A stretch of 64,000 nucleotides of DNA from Nocardia araoensis NBRC 100135 (GCF_000308435.1 NZ_BAFR01000204.1:1-64000); one strand, 5' to 3'; numbered from the stretch's first letter, positions 31,877-41,007 are shown. Notes: generated by a model not told the origin, from the letters alone. Program-made: numbers and translations.

Positions 31877-32211
31877 GCGACGGGCGCTGTCCCGCGCCAC
31901 TCGAAATCTGGACCCGGCACAGCGGACACCCAGTCGGCGTGCCGGTCCAACCATCTCCGAGCGAATACGCGGTACAGCGACCCACCGACTCACGCCGGTC
32001 GACCTCGGGTGTCAAGCCATCCGAACCCGCGGAATCGTGTCCATCAATCGTGCCCACTCGGGGTAGTCGGCGAGTTTGCGCTCGTGCAGCGCACCCAACC
32101 ACGACTTTCGAGCGAAGCGAGACCGAGCATCCGCCGTTCGTGGCCCGGCTCGCGTCCGAGTGGCCGTCGCGTCCGCGACGAAGGAGCAAGCGGCGGTCGC
32201 TCGGACGCGAG
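31877..32211. other. Intergenic region with a possible gene remnant before hemD
   Basis: 335 bp between the SOS-type gene and the end of cobA-hemD (convergent). On the minus strand, 32012-32101 reads as a plausible protein end: WLGALHERKLADYPEWARLMDTIPRVRMA and stop, without a start. It may be a remnant of an unrecognised gene. A 13-bp inverted repeat (32148-32160 and 32200-32212) directly follows the hemD stop. Confidence 0.5.
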
Positions 32212-32212
32212 C
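32148..32212 (-). terminator. Long inverted repeat after cobA-hemD
   Basis: 13-bp perfect arms (32148-32160 and 32200-32212) separated by 39 bases that can also pair partly (GTCGCG/CGCGAC). It begins at the cobA-hemD stop codon. It lacks a T-tract but its position fits transcription termination of the rex-hem operon. Confidence 0.5.
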
Positions 32213-33774
32213 TACCTACTGCGGCGGCTCTTCTTACGCGGCGGCGGCAGGAGCCCTTCGGCGCGCAGGCGGGCCGCGTGTTCGGCCAGCGCCTCCACCA
32301 GCGGACCGACCTGGGCCACATCGGGCTGCACGTCCACGCGCAGGCCGAATTCGATGGCGGTTTCGGCGGTCTTGGGGCCGATGCAGGCCACGATGGTGCG
32401 GGCGTGCGGCTTGCCCGCGATGCCGACCAGGTTGCGGACCGTGGAGGAGGAGGTGAACAGAACCGCGTCGAAACCGCCGGTCTTGATCATCTCGCGGGTC
32501 TCCGCGGGCGGCGGCGACGCGCGCACCGTGCGGTAGGCCGTGACGTCGTCGATCTCCCAGCCGCGGTCGCGCAGGCCCTCGGCCAGCGTCTCGGTGGCGA
32601 TGTCGGCGCGTGGCAGCAGCACCCGGTTCACCGGGTCGAAGACGTCGTCGTAGGGCGGGAAGTCGGCCAGCAGGCCCTCGGAGGACTGCTCGCCGCTGGG
32701 CACCAGCTCGGGGTTGATGCCGAACGACCGCACCTTGTCCGCGGTGGCCTCGCCCACGCAGGCGATCTTCACCCCGGAGAACGCCCGCGCGTCCAAGCCG
32801 AACTCGGCGAATTTCTCCCACACCGCGCGCACCGCGTTGGTGGAGGTGAACACCACCCACTGGTAGCGCCCGTCGACCAAACCCTTGACCGCCCGCTCCA
32901 TCTGGGCGGGGCTGCGCGGCGGCTCGACCGCGATGGTCGGCACCTCCATCGGGATGGCGCCGTGCGTGACGAGCCGTTCGCTCATCTCCGCGGCCTGGTC
33001 CTTCGTGCGCGGCACCAGCACGGTCCAGCCGTACAGCGCACGCGACTCCCACCAGGACATCTTCGAGCGCTGCGCGACCACCTTGCCGATGGTCACCACC
33101 AGCGGGCCGACCAGTTCGGAGGCCGCGCTGTTCAGCGTGGCCAGGGTGGCCTCGATGGTGCGCTGCTGCCGGGTGGTGCCGCGCACCGTCACCGCGACCG
33201 GGGTCTGCGGCGCCATACCGTGCTCGACCAGGGCGCTCGCGGTCTCCGCGAGGTGACCGGAGGTCGCGTGCAGCACCAGCGGGCCGGGCGCGGCCGCGAG
33301 CGCGGCCCAGTCGACCTCGCCGCGCACGTCCGCCTCGGTGTGCCCGGAGCCGAGCGCGATACCCGCGTAGCTGGGCACCGCGGAGCCGTTGGGCAGGCCG
33401 GGCAGCACCTCGAAGACCATGTGCGAGCGGGTGACGGCGTTGACCTCGGCGATCACCGAGTCGGTGGTCAGCGGGTCGCCGGCGACCACGCGCACCACGT
33501 CGTGGCCCGCACGTGCTTCGGCGATGAGCGTCTTGGCCACCTCGGCGGGCTCGCCGAGCGCGGGCCGCACGTCGACGGGGTGTTCTCCGTCGGGCCCCGG
33601 CTCGACCGAGGTGCCGATCAGGGCGAGCACGCCCTTGTCGACGTCCGGGTCGGTGAACGCCAGCGTCGCCCGCCCGATAACCTCGCGGGCCCGTACCGTG
33701 AGCAGCGCCGGGTCACCCGGACCCGATCCGACGAAAAGGATGCGACCGGGGTGCTTCTTCGTGGCTCGGCTCAT
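32212..33774 (-). CDS. hemD: Uroporphyrinogen-III C-methyltransferase / uroporphyrinogen-III synthase fusion
   Basis: 520-aa two-domain protein. Residues 10-245 are an SUMT/CobA-type SAM methyltransferase (GRILFVGSGPGDPALLTVRA and VRVVAGDPLTTDSVIAEV). Residues about 255-510 are uroporphyrinogen-III synthase (HemD: VLVPRTKDQAAEMSERL, WVVFTSTNAVRAVWE, VLFTSSSTVRNLVGIAG). So one protein closes uroporphyrinogen III and may methylate it to precorrin-2. The M. tuberculosis homologue is Rv0511. It follows hemC on the minus strand after 61 bases. Confidence 0.93.
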   Translation of the reverse strand: MSRATKKHPGRILFVGSGPGDPALLTVRAREVIGRATLAFTDPDVDKGVLALIGTSVEPGPDGEHPVDVRPALGEPAEVAKTLIAEARAGHDVVRVVAGDPLTTDSVIAEVNAVTRSHMVFEVLPGLPNGSAVPSYAGIALGSGHTEADVRGEVDWAALAAAPGPLVLHATSGHLAETASALVEHGMAPQTPVAVTVRGTTRQQRTIEATLATLNSAASELVGPLVVTIGKVVAQRSKMSWWESRALYGWTVLVPRTKDQAAEMSERLVTHGAIPMEVPTIAVEPPRSPAQMERAVKGLVDGRYQWVVFTSTNAVRAVWEKFAEFGLDARAFSGVKIACVGEATADKVRSFGINPELVPSGEQSSEGLLADFPPYDDVFDPVNRVLLPRADIATETLAEGLRDRGWEIDDVTAYRTVRASPPPAETREMIKTGGFDAVLFTSSSTVRNLVGIAGKPHARTIVACIGPKTAETAIEFGLRVDVQPDVAQVGPLVEALAEHAARLRAEGLLPPPRKKSRRSR

Positions 33775-33835
33775 GCCTGCACCTCGCTTGCGCTCGGCTC
33801 CGGCATACCCGAGGGCACGGTGCCTATGCTTCCGC

Positions 33836-34891
33836 TCATCGGCTGTTCTCCATTGGGCTGGGGTTGGGCAAGTCTGTGGCGGGCGAACTCACCGCCCGGG
33901 TGGGGGAACCGTCGTCCGGTTCGGTGGCGAGCAACTCGCGCGCACCCATGTCGAGCAACTCGCGGGCAAGCGCGCGGCCGAGCTCGGCGGCGTCGTCCGG
34001 GGCGCCGACCACCGATGCCCGCAGCACGTCGGATCCGTCGACGGCCGCGGCGCACGCGCGCAGCGAGAGCTCGTCCACGATCCGCCCTTCGTCGTCGAGC
34101 GATTCGACCACCTCGGCGAGCGCGCCGATCGGCGCCGTGCAGCCCGCCTCCAGTTCGGCCAGCAGCGACCGCTCGGCGATGACCGACGCGCGGGTGGCCG
34201 GGTCGTCCAAGCCGGACAGGATCTCCACCAGCGCGGTGTGGTCGCTGCGGCATTCCACCGCGAGCGCGCCCTGAGCGGGAGCGGAGAGCATCTGCACCGG
34301 CTCCAGCGCCTCGGTGACCGCGTCCAGCCGGTCGATGCGGGCCAGGCCGGCTCTGGCCACCACCACGGCGTCCAGTTCGCCTTCGCGCACCTTGCGCAGC
34401 CGGGTGTCCAGGTTGCCGCGCAGCGGGACGATGTCCAGGCCGAGCCCGAGCGCACGCAACTGGGCGGCGCGGCGCGGCGCGGAGGTGCCGACCTTGGCGC
34501 CCGCGGGCAGCTCACCGAGGACCAGTCCGTCGCGTGCGACCAGCGCGTCGCGCGGGTCCTCCCTGGGCGGGATGGCGGCGATGGTGAAGCGTGGATCCTG
34601 CGCGGTCGGCAGGTCCTTGTAGGAGTGCACGGCGATGTCGATCGCGCCGACCGCGAGTTCGTCGCGTAGCGCGGAGGTGAACACACCGACGCCGATCTTC
34701 TGCACCGGGTCCGACGACAGGTCACCGGCGGTCTTGATCACGACCAGCTCGGCGGGCTGCCCGGCCGCGATCAGCGCGTCGCGCACCGTGCCCGCCTGGG
34801 TCAGCGCGAGCAGGCTGCCGCGGGTGCCGATGCGCCACGGGGCGCGAGTGCCGTCCGCGGTGGCGTTGCCTTCTTGGTGGACCATGGTCAT
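33836..34891 (-). CDS. hemC: Porphobilinogen deaminase (hydroxymethylbilane synthase)
   Basis: 351-aa enzyme that joins four porphobilinogen units into hydroxymethylbilane. The dipyrromethane cofactor cysteine is C251 in LEAGCTAPIGA and the catalytic aspartate is D93 in HSYKDLPT. The ATG at 34891 overlaps the hemA stop (ATGA), so the two are translationally coupled. The C-terminus has a polar tail after residue 325 or so. The homologue is Rv0510. Confidence 0.96.
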   Translation of the reverse strand: MTMVHQEGNATADGTRAPWRIGTRGSLLALTQAGTVRDALIAAGQPAELVVIKTAGDLSSDPVQKIGVGVFTSALRDELAVGAIDIAVHSYKDLPTAQDPRFTIAAIPPREDPRDALVARDGLVLGELPAGAKVGTSAPRRAAQLRALGLGLDIVPLRGNLDTRLRKVREGELDAVVVARAGLARIDRLDAVTEALEPVQMLSAPAQGALAVECRSDHTALVEILSGLDDPATRASVIAERSLLAELEAGCTAPIGALAEVVESLDDEGRIVDELSLRACAAAVDGSDVLRASVVGAPDDAAELGRALARELLDMGARELLATEPDDGSPTRAVSSPATDLPNPSPMENSR

Positions 34892-36330
34892 GCCGTCTGC
34901 CCCTGTTCCTCGCCGCGATGGCCTGCGGTGAAGTCGTCGGCCAGCGCGATCTCCCCGTCGGCCAGTGTGATCTCGGCGTGATCGCCCGCGAGTGCGGTGA
35001 TCTCCATCGGCGCGGCGACCGCTTGGGCCGCGCCCGGCTTCAGTTCGAACAATTCGCGCAACGCCTCGGCGTAGCTGTCGCCGCCCGGCGTGGACGCCAG
35101 CTGCTTGACCCGCACCGTCGGCGCGTGCAGCAGCTTGTCGACCACCCGGCGCACCGTGCGCGCGACCTCGTCGCGTTCCGGGTCGGCGAGGCCGGGCAAC
35201 CGCGAATCCAGGCGCAGCAGTTCTGCTTCGACCACCTCGGCGGCGCGCTGGCGCAGCGCGGCCACCGTCGGGGTGACCTCGGCCATCCGCTGTCCGGCCA
35301 GGTACTTCGCGAGTTCGTCGGCGACGATCGACCGGGCGGCCGCGGTGTCGTCGGCGGCGGCGCCCGCGGCCGGGTCGCGTTGCAACGTCTCGATGTCGAT
35401 GAGTGTGACGCCGGGCAGTCCGGCGACGGCGTGCTCCACATCGCGCGGCAAGCCGAGATCGCAGAACACCAACGGCCGCTCCACGGTGGCGAATTCCTCG
35501 CCGCGCTCGCGGTCGGTGAGCGCGCGGTGGGTGTCGGCGAGCGTCACGACCGCGCCGACCGCGCCGGTGCAGGTGACCACCACGTCGGTCGCGGCCATCG
35601 CCTCGGTGAGCCGCGACAGCTCCATGGCCTCGGCATCGACGCCGTGCGTCCGCGCGGTCTCGGCGAGCCTGCGCGCCCGCGCGATGGTGCGGTTCACCAC
35701 GATGATCCGGCCGATACCCGCGCGCGAGAGATGCGCCACCGCGAGCCCGCCCATCGCGCCCGCGCCGACCACCGCGGCGGTCCGGCCCGCCAGCGGGCCG
35801 AGCACCTGCTGCGCGCGATCGAGCGCGACCGAGACCACCGAAGCGCCTGCGCGGTCGATGCCGGTTTCGGCGTGCACCCGCTTGCCGACCCGCAGCGCGT
35901 GCTGCGCCAGCTCGTGCAGGGTTCGTCCGACCGCGCGCTGCGCGTCGGCGGAGGCGTAGGCGCCGCGGATCTGGCTGAGCACCTGCTGCTCACCGACCAC
36001 CATCGAGTCCAGGCCGCTGGCCACCGCGAACAGATGCTCGGCGGCGGCCTCGGAGTAGCGGACGTAGGCGTGCTTGGTCAGATCCGGCATCGGCAGGCCG
36101 GAGTGCTTGGTCAGCAGGTCGCCGATCTCGGCGAGACCGCCGTGGAAGGCGTCGACCACCGCGTAGACCTCGACCCGGTTGCAGGTCGAGACGATCATCG
36201 CCTCGGAGACATGACTGGAGGAGATCAGGCGGTCGATCAGCTTCGGCCGGTCGGTGTCGGTGACGGCCACCTTCTCGAGTACGGGGACCGGCGCGCTGCG
36301 GTGCGAGATGCCGACGAGGAGAACGCTCAT
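34888..36330 (-). CDS. hemA: Glutamyl-tRNA reductase
   Basis: 480-aa NADPH-dependent enzyme that reduces glutamyl-tRNA to glutamate-1-semialdehyde, the first committed step of haem synthesis. Nucleophile cysteine C50 is in VSTCNRVE and the NADPH Rossmann motif is GAGAMGG near residue 190. The substrate recognition segment around GLDSMVVGEQQVLSQIRGAY is canonical. The 3' end overlaps hemC. Upstream is rex, so supply of haem is probably tied to NADH/NAD+ state. Confidence 0.97.
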   Translation of the reverse strand: MSVLLVGISHRSAPVPVLEKVAVTDTDRPKLIDRLISSSHVSEAMIVSTCNRVEVYAVVDAFHGGLAEIGDLLTKHSGLPMPDLTKHAYVRYSEAAAEHLFAVASGLDSMVVGEQQVLSQIRGAYASADAQRAVGRTLHELAQHALRVGKRVHAETGIDRAGASVVSVALDRAQQVLGPLAGRTAAVVGAGAMGGLAVAHLSRAGIGRIIVVNRTIARARRLAETARTHGVDAEAMELSRLTEAMAATDVVVTCTGAVGAVVTLADTHRALTDRERGEEFATVERPLVFCDLGLPRDVEHAVAGLPGVTLIDIETLQRDPAAGAAADDTAAARSIVADELAKYLAGQRMAEVTPTVAALRQRAAEVVEAELLRLDSRLPGLADPERDEVARTVRRVVDKLLHAPTVRVKQLASTPGGDSYAEALRELFELKPGAAQAVAAPMEITALAGDHAEITLADGEIALADDFTAGHRGEEQGQTA

Positions 36331-36400
36331 GCCGTCACCGCCCCGGCACGAACGGATCCCTCCGCCGTGCTGTGCTGCATGATTCGCTCGCTGCGCTCAC

Positions 36401-37243
36401 TCATGGTGTGACCACCGATCCCTTGCTGCTTGGCTCCGTTGCCGTATGCGAGGTTGTCGTATGCGGGGTTGTCGAATGCTGAAGTGCCGGGTGCGCGGGC
36501 GCGCCGTGCGGCGCGGGCAGGCGGTGCGCGATGCGACCCGACCCGACGTGCGCGACCTCGGGCAGGGGCTGTTCGGCGTTGCGCACCCGTTCGAACGACA
36601 GCATCTGCATCTCGACGGCCAGGTCGACGCGACGGACCTCGACCGTCGCCGGTGCGACCAGCTCACAGGGCGCGAAGCTCAGAATCGACTGCAGCCCGGA
36701 CGCGACGAGCCGATCGCACACATCCTGGGCCGCGTCGTCGGGAACGGTGATCACCGCGATGGTCGGCTCCAGCTCGGCGACCGCCGCCGCCAGCTCGGCG
36801 ACATCGCGCACCACCAGGCCCGCGACCGGCATGCCGATCACCTCGGGGTCGCTGTCGAGAATCCCGACCACGGTGAAACCACGCCGCTGGAAGCCGCCGT
36901 AGCCGACCAGCGCCCGTCCCAGGTTTCCCGCGCCGACCAGCACGACGCGGTGGCCCTGCGACAGGCCGAGCACGTCCTCGATCCGGGAGCGGAGCTTGGC
37001 CACGTCGTAGCCGACGCCGCGAACGCCGTTGGGCCCGAGGAAGGACAGATCCTTGCGCAATTTGGCCGAATTGACACCCGCCGCGACAGCCAGTTCCTCA
37101 CTAGATACGATGGCAACACCGTCGTCGGCCAACATGGCGAGGACCCGAAGATAGGTAGCCAGCCGCGCGACGGTGGCCTGCGGGATGTCCTTCTGCAGAG
37201 CCCTGCCGGAGACGCCGCCTGGCGCCTCATGCTGCTCTGTCAC
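36401..37243 (-). CDS. rex: Redox-sensing transcriptional repressor Rex
   Basis: 280-aa protein: winged helix near residues 20-75 (PQATVARLATYLRVLAML and VNSAKLRKDLSFLGPNGVRGVGYDV) and a Rossmann domain with GAGNLGRAL (104-112) that binds NADH. High NADH releases it from DNA. The GTG at 37243 gives the standard N-terminus; an ATG at 37319 is possible. The C-terminus carries about 45 extra, low-complexity residues (HSTTPHTTTSHTATEPSSKG) compared with typical Rex. A matching operator lies upstream at 37396, so it is likely autoregulated together with hemA, hemC and hemD. Confidence 0.95.
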   Translation of the reverse strand: MTEQHEAPGGVSGRALQKDIPQATVARLATYLRVLAMLADDGVAIVSSEELAVAAGVNSAKLRKDLSFLGPNGVRGVGYDVAKLRSRIEDVLGLSQGHRVVLVGAGNLGRALVGYGGFQRRGFTVVGILDSDPEVIGMPVAGLVVRDVAELAAAVAELEPTIAVITVPDDAAQDVCDRLVASGLQSILSFAPCELVAPATVEVRRVDLAVEMQMLSFERVRNAEQPLPEVAHVGSGRIAHRLPAPHGAPAHPALQHSTTPHTTTSHTATEPSSKGSVVTP

Positions 37244-37395
37244 GTCGTCGGCTCCTCGTCCCGGACCTCGGGCTCCGGTTCGTCGCTCGACCCCTCTGAC
37301 CCGGGGACGGTCCGGTGCCATGGTGTCGAAGTTTCGGATTTCGGGGCGGCTCCGCAGCCTCGGCATGCGGGTCGCGTTGCCACCACCGTAACTGC

Positions 37396-37413
37396 TTGTG
37401 AAGCCCTGCACAA
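37396..37413 (-). promoter_or_regulatory. Rex operator (ROP) upstream of rex
   Basis: TTGTGAAGCCCTGCACAA matches the Rex consensus TTGTGAA-N4-TTCACAA at 13 of 14 fixed positions. It is about 153 bases upstream of the chosen rex start and would control rex-hemA-hemC-hemD, as in Streptomyces. It also lies 71 bases before the end of the glutaredoxin gene. Confidence 0.75.
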
Positions 37414-37483
37414 AGTCGGTGAAATTGGCCTCATTTTCCGCCGCGACCAGCACAGCGGCCGAATCGGACGGAAAACGGCGCAC

Positions 37484-37744
37484 TCAGCGCTTCAGGTCGG
37501 CCCGCAATCGGGTCTCGTCGACATCGAAATAGCTGTGTTCGCGACCGTCGAGCAGCACGACGGGAAGTCGGTCGCCGTACTCCGCGCGCAGGCCAGGGTC
37601 GGTAACGGCGGCTTCGTCGACGTCCACGGTCCCCGGTTCGATACCGAATTCCGCGCAGATCACGCGCAGCTGTTCCAGCGCCGTCGCACACAGTCCGCAG
37701 CCCGCGCGTGTCAGCAATGTCACCGAATGTGTGTGATTGGTCAT
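37484..37744 (-). CDS. Glutaredoxin-like protein
   Basis: 86-aa thioredoxin-fold protein with redox motif CGLC (C16 and C19) at the N-terminus of the first helix, and the cis-proline segment DRLPVVLLDG. It fits the short glutaredoxin-like proteins found beside hemA in mycobacteria (Rv0508). The substrate may be mycothiol-linked, which is inference. The ATG at 37744 follows TAAATT by seven bases, so a leaderless mRNA is possible. Confidence 0.85.
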   Translation of the reverse strand: MTNHTHSVTLLTRAGCGLCATALEQLRVICAEFGIEPGTVDVDEAAVTDPGLRAEYGDRLPVVLLDGREHSYFDVDETRLRADLKR

Positions 37745-37883
37745 GACCGGAATTTAATCCTCGGCCGCAAGCCCGCGAGGGCCCGGTGCGCGCCACGCGA
37801 TTGTGTCGCACGCCGCCTTCTGCCGTGACTGTCGGCCGATCCGGCTACTGTTGACATGGTTCGCGCGACGGGCGGAGGTACTG

Positions 37884-38915
37884 GTGCCGGAACGATCGAA
37901 GGTGGCGAGGGCCGGATTCATCGCGGGACGATTCGGTGAGTTTCCGGCGCGATGGAATCTGAGCCAGATGGGCCAGGGGCTGCAGGATCAGCTCGCCCGC
38001 ATCTCGCGCAGCCCCTTCGGCCCGAGTGAAGAGGAATTGCGGGCCAATCTGGCCGGTGAGGCGAGCGCCGACGCGGCGCTGACCTTGCACGACGCCGAAC
38101 TCGCCGCGGGCGAGGCGGAGCCGACAGGCCCGGAAGCGCCGCGCGACCTGACCGCGGCGGCGTTCTTCGACGTCGACAACACCATGGTGCAGGGCGCCTC
38201 GATCGTGCATTTCGCCCGCGGTCTGGCGGCGCGCAAGTACTTCAAGACCTCCGATCTGGTGGATGTCGCCTGGAAACAGGTGAAATTCCGGGTCACCGGC
38301 AAGGAGAGCAGCACGGACATGGCCAGCGGCAAGGAGAAGGCGCTGGCGTTCATCGCCGGGCGCTCGACCGCCGAACTGGCCGCTCTCGGCGAGGAGATCT
38401 ACGACGAGATCATCGCCGACAAGATCTGGCCCGGCACCCGCGCGCTCGCGCAGATGCACCTGGACGCGGGCCAGCAGGTGTGGCTGGTGACCGCGACCCC
38501 GGTCGAGCTGGCGCAGGTGATCGCGAAGCGGCTCGGGCTCACCGGAGCGCTCGGCACCGTGGCCGAGAGCGTGGACGGGAAGTTCACCGGACGCCTGGTC
38601 GGCGACATCCTGCACGGGCTCGGCAAAGCGCACGCGGTGCGCACCCTGGCGATCCGCGAGGGCCTGAACCTCAAGCGGTGCACCGCGTACTCCGACAGTC
38701 ACAACGACGTGCCGATGCTCTCCCTGGTCGGCACCGCCGTGGCGATCAACCCGGACTCGGATCTGCGTGAAGTCGCCAAGAACCGAGGCTGGGAGATCCG
38801 TGACTTCCGTACCGGTCGCAAGGCGGCGAAAATCGGCGTGCCCACCGCTCTGGCCCTCGGCGCGGCAGGCGGAGCGGTCGCGGCGGCGGTCACTCGCCGC
38901 CGCGACGGTCACTAG
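37884..38915 (+). CDS. HAD-IB family phosphatase (SerB1-like)
   Basis: 343-aa protein with an N-terminal region of unknown role (about residues 1-90) and a HAD phosphatase core: nucleophile motif FFDVDNTM (D96 and D98), motif II VWLVTATP, K in LGKAH, and motif IV YSDSHNDVPML. The C-terminus has a hydrophobic Ala/Gly segment (GVPTALALGAAGGAVAAAV) that may anchor to the membrane. The homologue is Rv0505c (SerB1), where phosphoserine is the proposed substrate. The GTG at 37884 has GGAGG five bases upstream. Confidence 0.85.
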   Translation: MPERSKVARAGFIAGRFGEFPARWNLSQMGQGLQDQLARISRSPFGPSEEELRANLAGEASADAALTLHDAELAAGEAEPTGPEAPRDLTAAAFFDVDNTMVQGASIVHFARGLAARKYFKTSDLVDVAWKQVKFRVTGKESSTDMASGKEKALAFIAGRSTAELAALGEEIYDEIIADKIWPGTRALAQMHLDAGQQVWLVTATPVELAQVIAKRLGLTGALGTVAESVDGKFTGRLVGDILHGLGKAHAVRTLAIREGLNLKRCTAYSDSHNDVPMLSLVGTAVAINPDSDLREVAKNRGWEIRDFRTGRKAAKIGVPTALALGAAGGAVAAAVTRRRDGH

Positions 38916-38923
38916 GGCAATCT

Positions 38924-39931
38924 CTACCCCGTGAAGACGTTGCGGCGCTTGGTGAGCAGCTTGTAGAGCGTCTGCTGGATGGTCTCGCGCACCTGATCGG
39001 TGACCTCGAACATGGTCATCGGGTCGTCGGCGGCCTCCGGCTCGTACGGCGCGGTCGGGATGGGGGTGCCGAATTCGATGTACCACTTGGACGGCAGCGG
39101 CACCGCGCCGAGCGGACCCAGGTGCGGGAACAGCGGCGTCACCGGGAAGTACGGGAGACCGAGCAGCCGGGCCAGCGGCTTGAGATCGGCCAGCTTCGGA
39201 TAGATCTCCTCGGAGCCGACGATGGAGCACGGGATGATCGGCACACCGGTGCGCACCGCGGCGGCGACGAAGCCGCCGCGACCGAAGCGCTGCAGCTTGT
39301 AGCGATCGGTGTACTGCTTGCCGACGCCCTTGAACCCTTCCGGGAACACGCCGGTCAACTCACCGGACCGCAGCAGCCGTTCGGCATCCTCCCGGCAGGC
39401 CAGCGTGTGGCCTGCGCGGCGAGCCAGCACCCCGAGCACGGGCGTCTCGAAGATCAGGTCGGCCGCGAGCAAGCGCAAGGCGCGCTGCTTGGGGTGCCGA
39501 TCGTGCACGGCCAGCTGCAGCATCAGGCCGTCCAGCGGCACGGTGCCCGCGTGGTTGGCCACGATCAGCGCACCGCCCGCCTCCGGGAGGTTGTCCATAC
39601 CGCTGACCTCCACCCGGAACCACAGGTCCGACAGCGGACGCAAGGCGGGCAGGATGACCGACTCGAGCAGGTGCTCGTCGAAACCGAACTCGTCGACCTG
39701 GTAATCGCCGGTGAGCCTGCGGCGCGCGAACTCCGCGGTCTTGGCGATCTGCTTGCCGAGTGCGCCGCGCAGCACGCCCGACAGCGACTGGGGCGCGGCG
39801 GGCGCGACCGCCGCACGCCGCTCCACCAGCGATGTCACCGGACTCGGAGCGGCCAGCCGCCGTGGCACGGGCCGCTGGCGCGCCTCCACCTGGAGGTCGT
39901 GGAGTCGGATGACTTTCGCTACGTCATTCAT
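38924..39931 (-). CDS. Lysophospholipid acyltransferase family protein (Rv0502-like)
   Basis: 335-aa protein of the PlsC/glycerolipid acyltransferase superfamily. The acyl-transfer site reads NHAGTVPLDGL (H127 and D134), where the usual H-X4-D spacing is H-X6-D. A second motif FPEGFKGVGK and a third in VPIIPCSIVGSEE are normal. An N-terminal unconserved tail of about 45 residues precedes the domain. It overlaps the upstream epimerase gene (ATGA). It may acylate phospholipids or cell-wall lipids, unproven. The homologue is Rv0502. Confidence 0.85.
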   Translation of the reverse strand: MNDVAKVIRLHDLQVEARQRPVPRRLAAPSPVTSLVERRAAVAPAAPQSLSGVLRGALGKQIAKTAEFARRRLTGDYQVDEFGFDEHLLESVILPALRPLSDLWFRVEVSGMDNLPEAGGALIVANHAGTVPLDGLMLQLAVHDRHPKQRALRLLAADLIFETPVLGVLARRAGHTLACREDAERLLRSGELTGVFPEGFKGVGKQYTDRYKLQRFGRGGFVAAAVRTGVPIIPCSIVGSEEIYPKLADLKPLARLLGLPYFPVTPLFPHLGPLGAVPLPSKWYIEFGTPIPTAPYEPEAADDPMTMFEVTDQVRETIQQTLYKLLTKRRNVFTG

Positions 39932-41007
39932 TGGTGTGCTCCCGTACCGGCCCCGAGCAGGCCGAGCAGTTTGTGTTCTGCGGCGTCGATCCACGCTGGA
40001 TCGACCACGGGCCGCAACGCTGCGCCCCCGATGAAGTCGTCGAACGCCTGCACCGTCGTCCAGCGCGGCGCGAACCCGAATTCGGTGCGCATGCGCGTGG
40101 TGTCCAGGCCACAACCGAAGTGGAAATAGTCGAGCTGTTCGGTGGAGAACTCCCGCAGCACGGGGCCCATGAGCAGGCGACCAGCGGTGCGGAACACCGT
40201 GAAGGGAACGGGCAACTCGATCCGACCCGCCCGCCGGACCGCCTGCGACAGCGACAGCGCGCCATCGCCCGCGATGTTGTACGTGCCGCCCGCAGCGCCG
40301 CGCGCCGCGTGCGTCAACGCCGCCACCGCGTCCTCCTCGTGCAGCAGCTGCATTCTGGCATCCCGGCCGAATACGGTGGGTGTCACCGGCGAACGCAGAT
40401 ATTGCACGCCACGGGCGGCCAGCCGAGGGCCAACGATCGGGGCGAATCGCAGAATTGTCGTGGCGATATCGGGACGTCGCCGGGCCAGCCCGCGAACATA
40501 ACCCTCTATATCGATCAGGTCCCGGGCGAACCCGCCGCGCGGCGGTGTGCGCGCGCTCATTTCCTCGGTGAATTTCGCGGGATCCTTGGCGCTGCACCCG
40601 TACACCGCCGAGGAGGAGCGCAGCACCACCCGGCGCACCGAAGCCACCTTCTGACACACCGCGAACAGCTGCATCGCACCGAGGACGTTGTAATCCTTCA
40701 TCACCGCGCGACCGCCGCCCGCGGGCGGGCGCGTCAGCAGCGCGGTGTGCACCACGGTGTCCACCTCGCCACCATCGATCACCTTACGGATCAACGGATT
40801 TCGAATATCCGCCCGCACGAATTCGGCGCGGCCCATGCGCCGCTGCAACTCTCGGCTCGGCGTCATCGTGTCGACGGCGAGAATCCGCTCGATCTCGGGC
40901 TGCTGAGCGAGCCGGGCGACGACCGTGCCGCCGAAGAAGCGGCTGGCCCCGGTGACCAGCACGACCTTCGGCACGTTCGCTTCCCGACCCTCAGAACTCA
41001 CCGGCAC
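39928..41007 (-). CDS. NAD-dependent epimerase/dehydratase family protein (GalE2-like)
   Basis: 359-aa extended SDR protein: glycine-rich VTGASRFFGGTVVARL near residue 19, DTVVHTALLT loop, and catalytic SSAVYG. The usual YxxxK is not obvious after SSAVYG, so the catalytic set may be altered. The homologue is Rv0501, called galE2. The GTG at 41007 is used; another GTG at 40974 would remove 11 residues. It is coupled to the acyltransferase downstream. Confidence 0.8.
   Translation of the reverse strand: MPVSSEGREANVPKVVLVTGASRFFGGTVVARLAQQPEIERILAVDTMTPSRELQRRMGRAEFVRADIRNPLIRKVIDGGEVDTVVHTALLTRPPAGGGRAVMKDYNVLGAMQLFAVCQKVASVRRVVLRSSSAVYGCSAKDPAKFTEEMSARTPPRGGFARDLIDIEGYVRGLARRRPDIATTILRFAPIVGPRLAARGVQYLRSPVTPTVFGRDARMQLLHEEDAVAALTHAARGAAGGTYNIAGDGALSLSQAVRRAGRIELPVPFTVFRTAGRLLMGPVLREFSTEQLDYFHFGCGLDTTRMRTEFGFAPRWTTVQAFDDFIGGAALRPVVDPAWIDAAEHKLLGLLGAGTGAHQ

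Noticed and set aside
31482..34182. Plus-strand frame of over 1000 codons across the hemD and hemC region
   Set aside because: Antisense to clearly conserved genes; GC-rich DNA leaves long spurious frames open.
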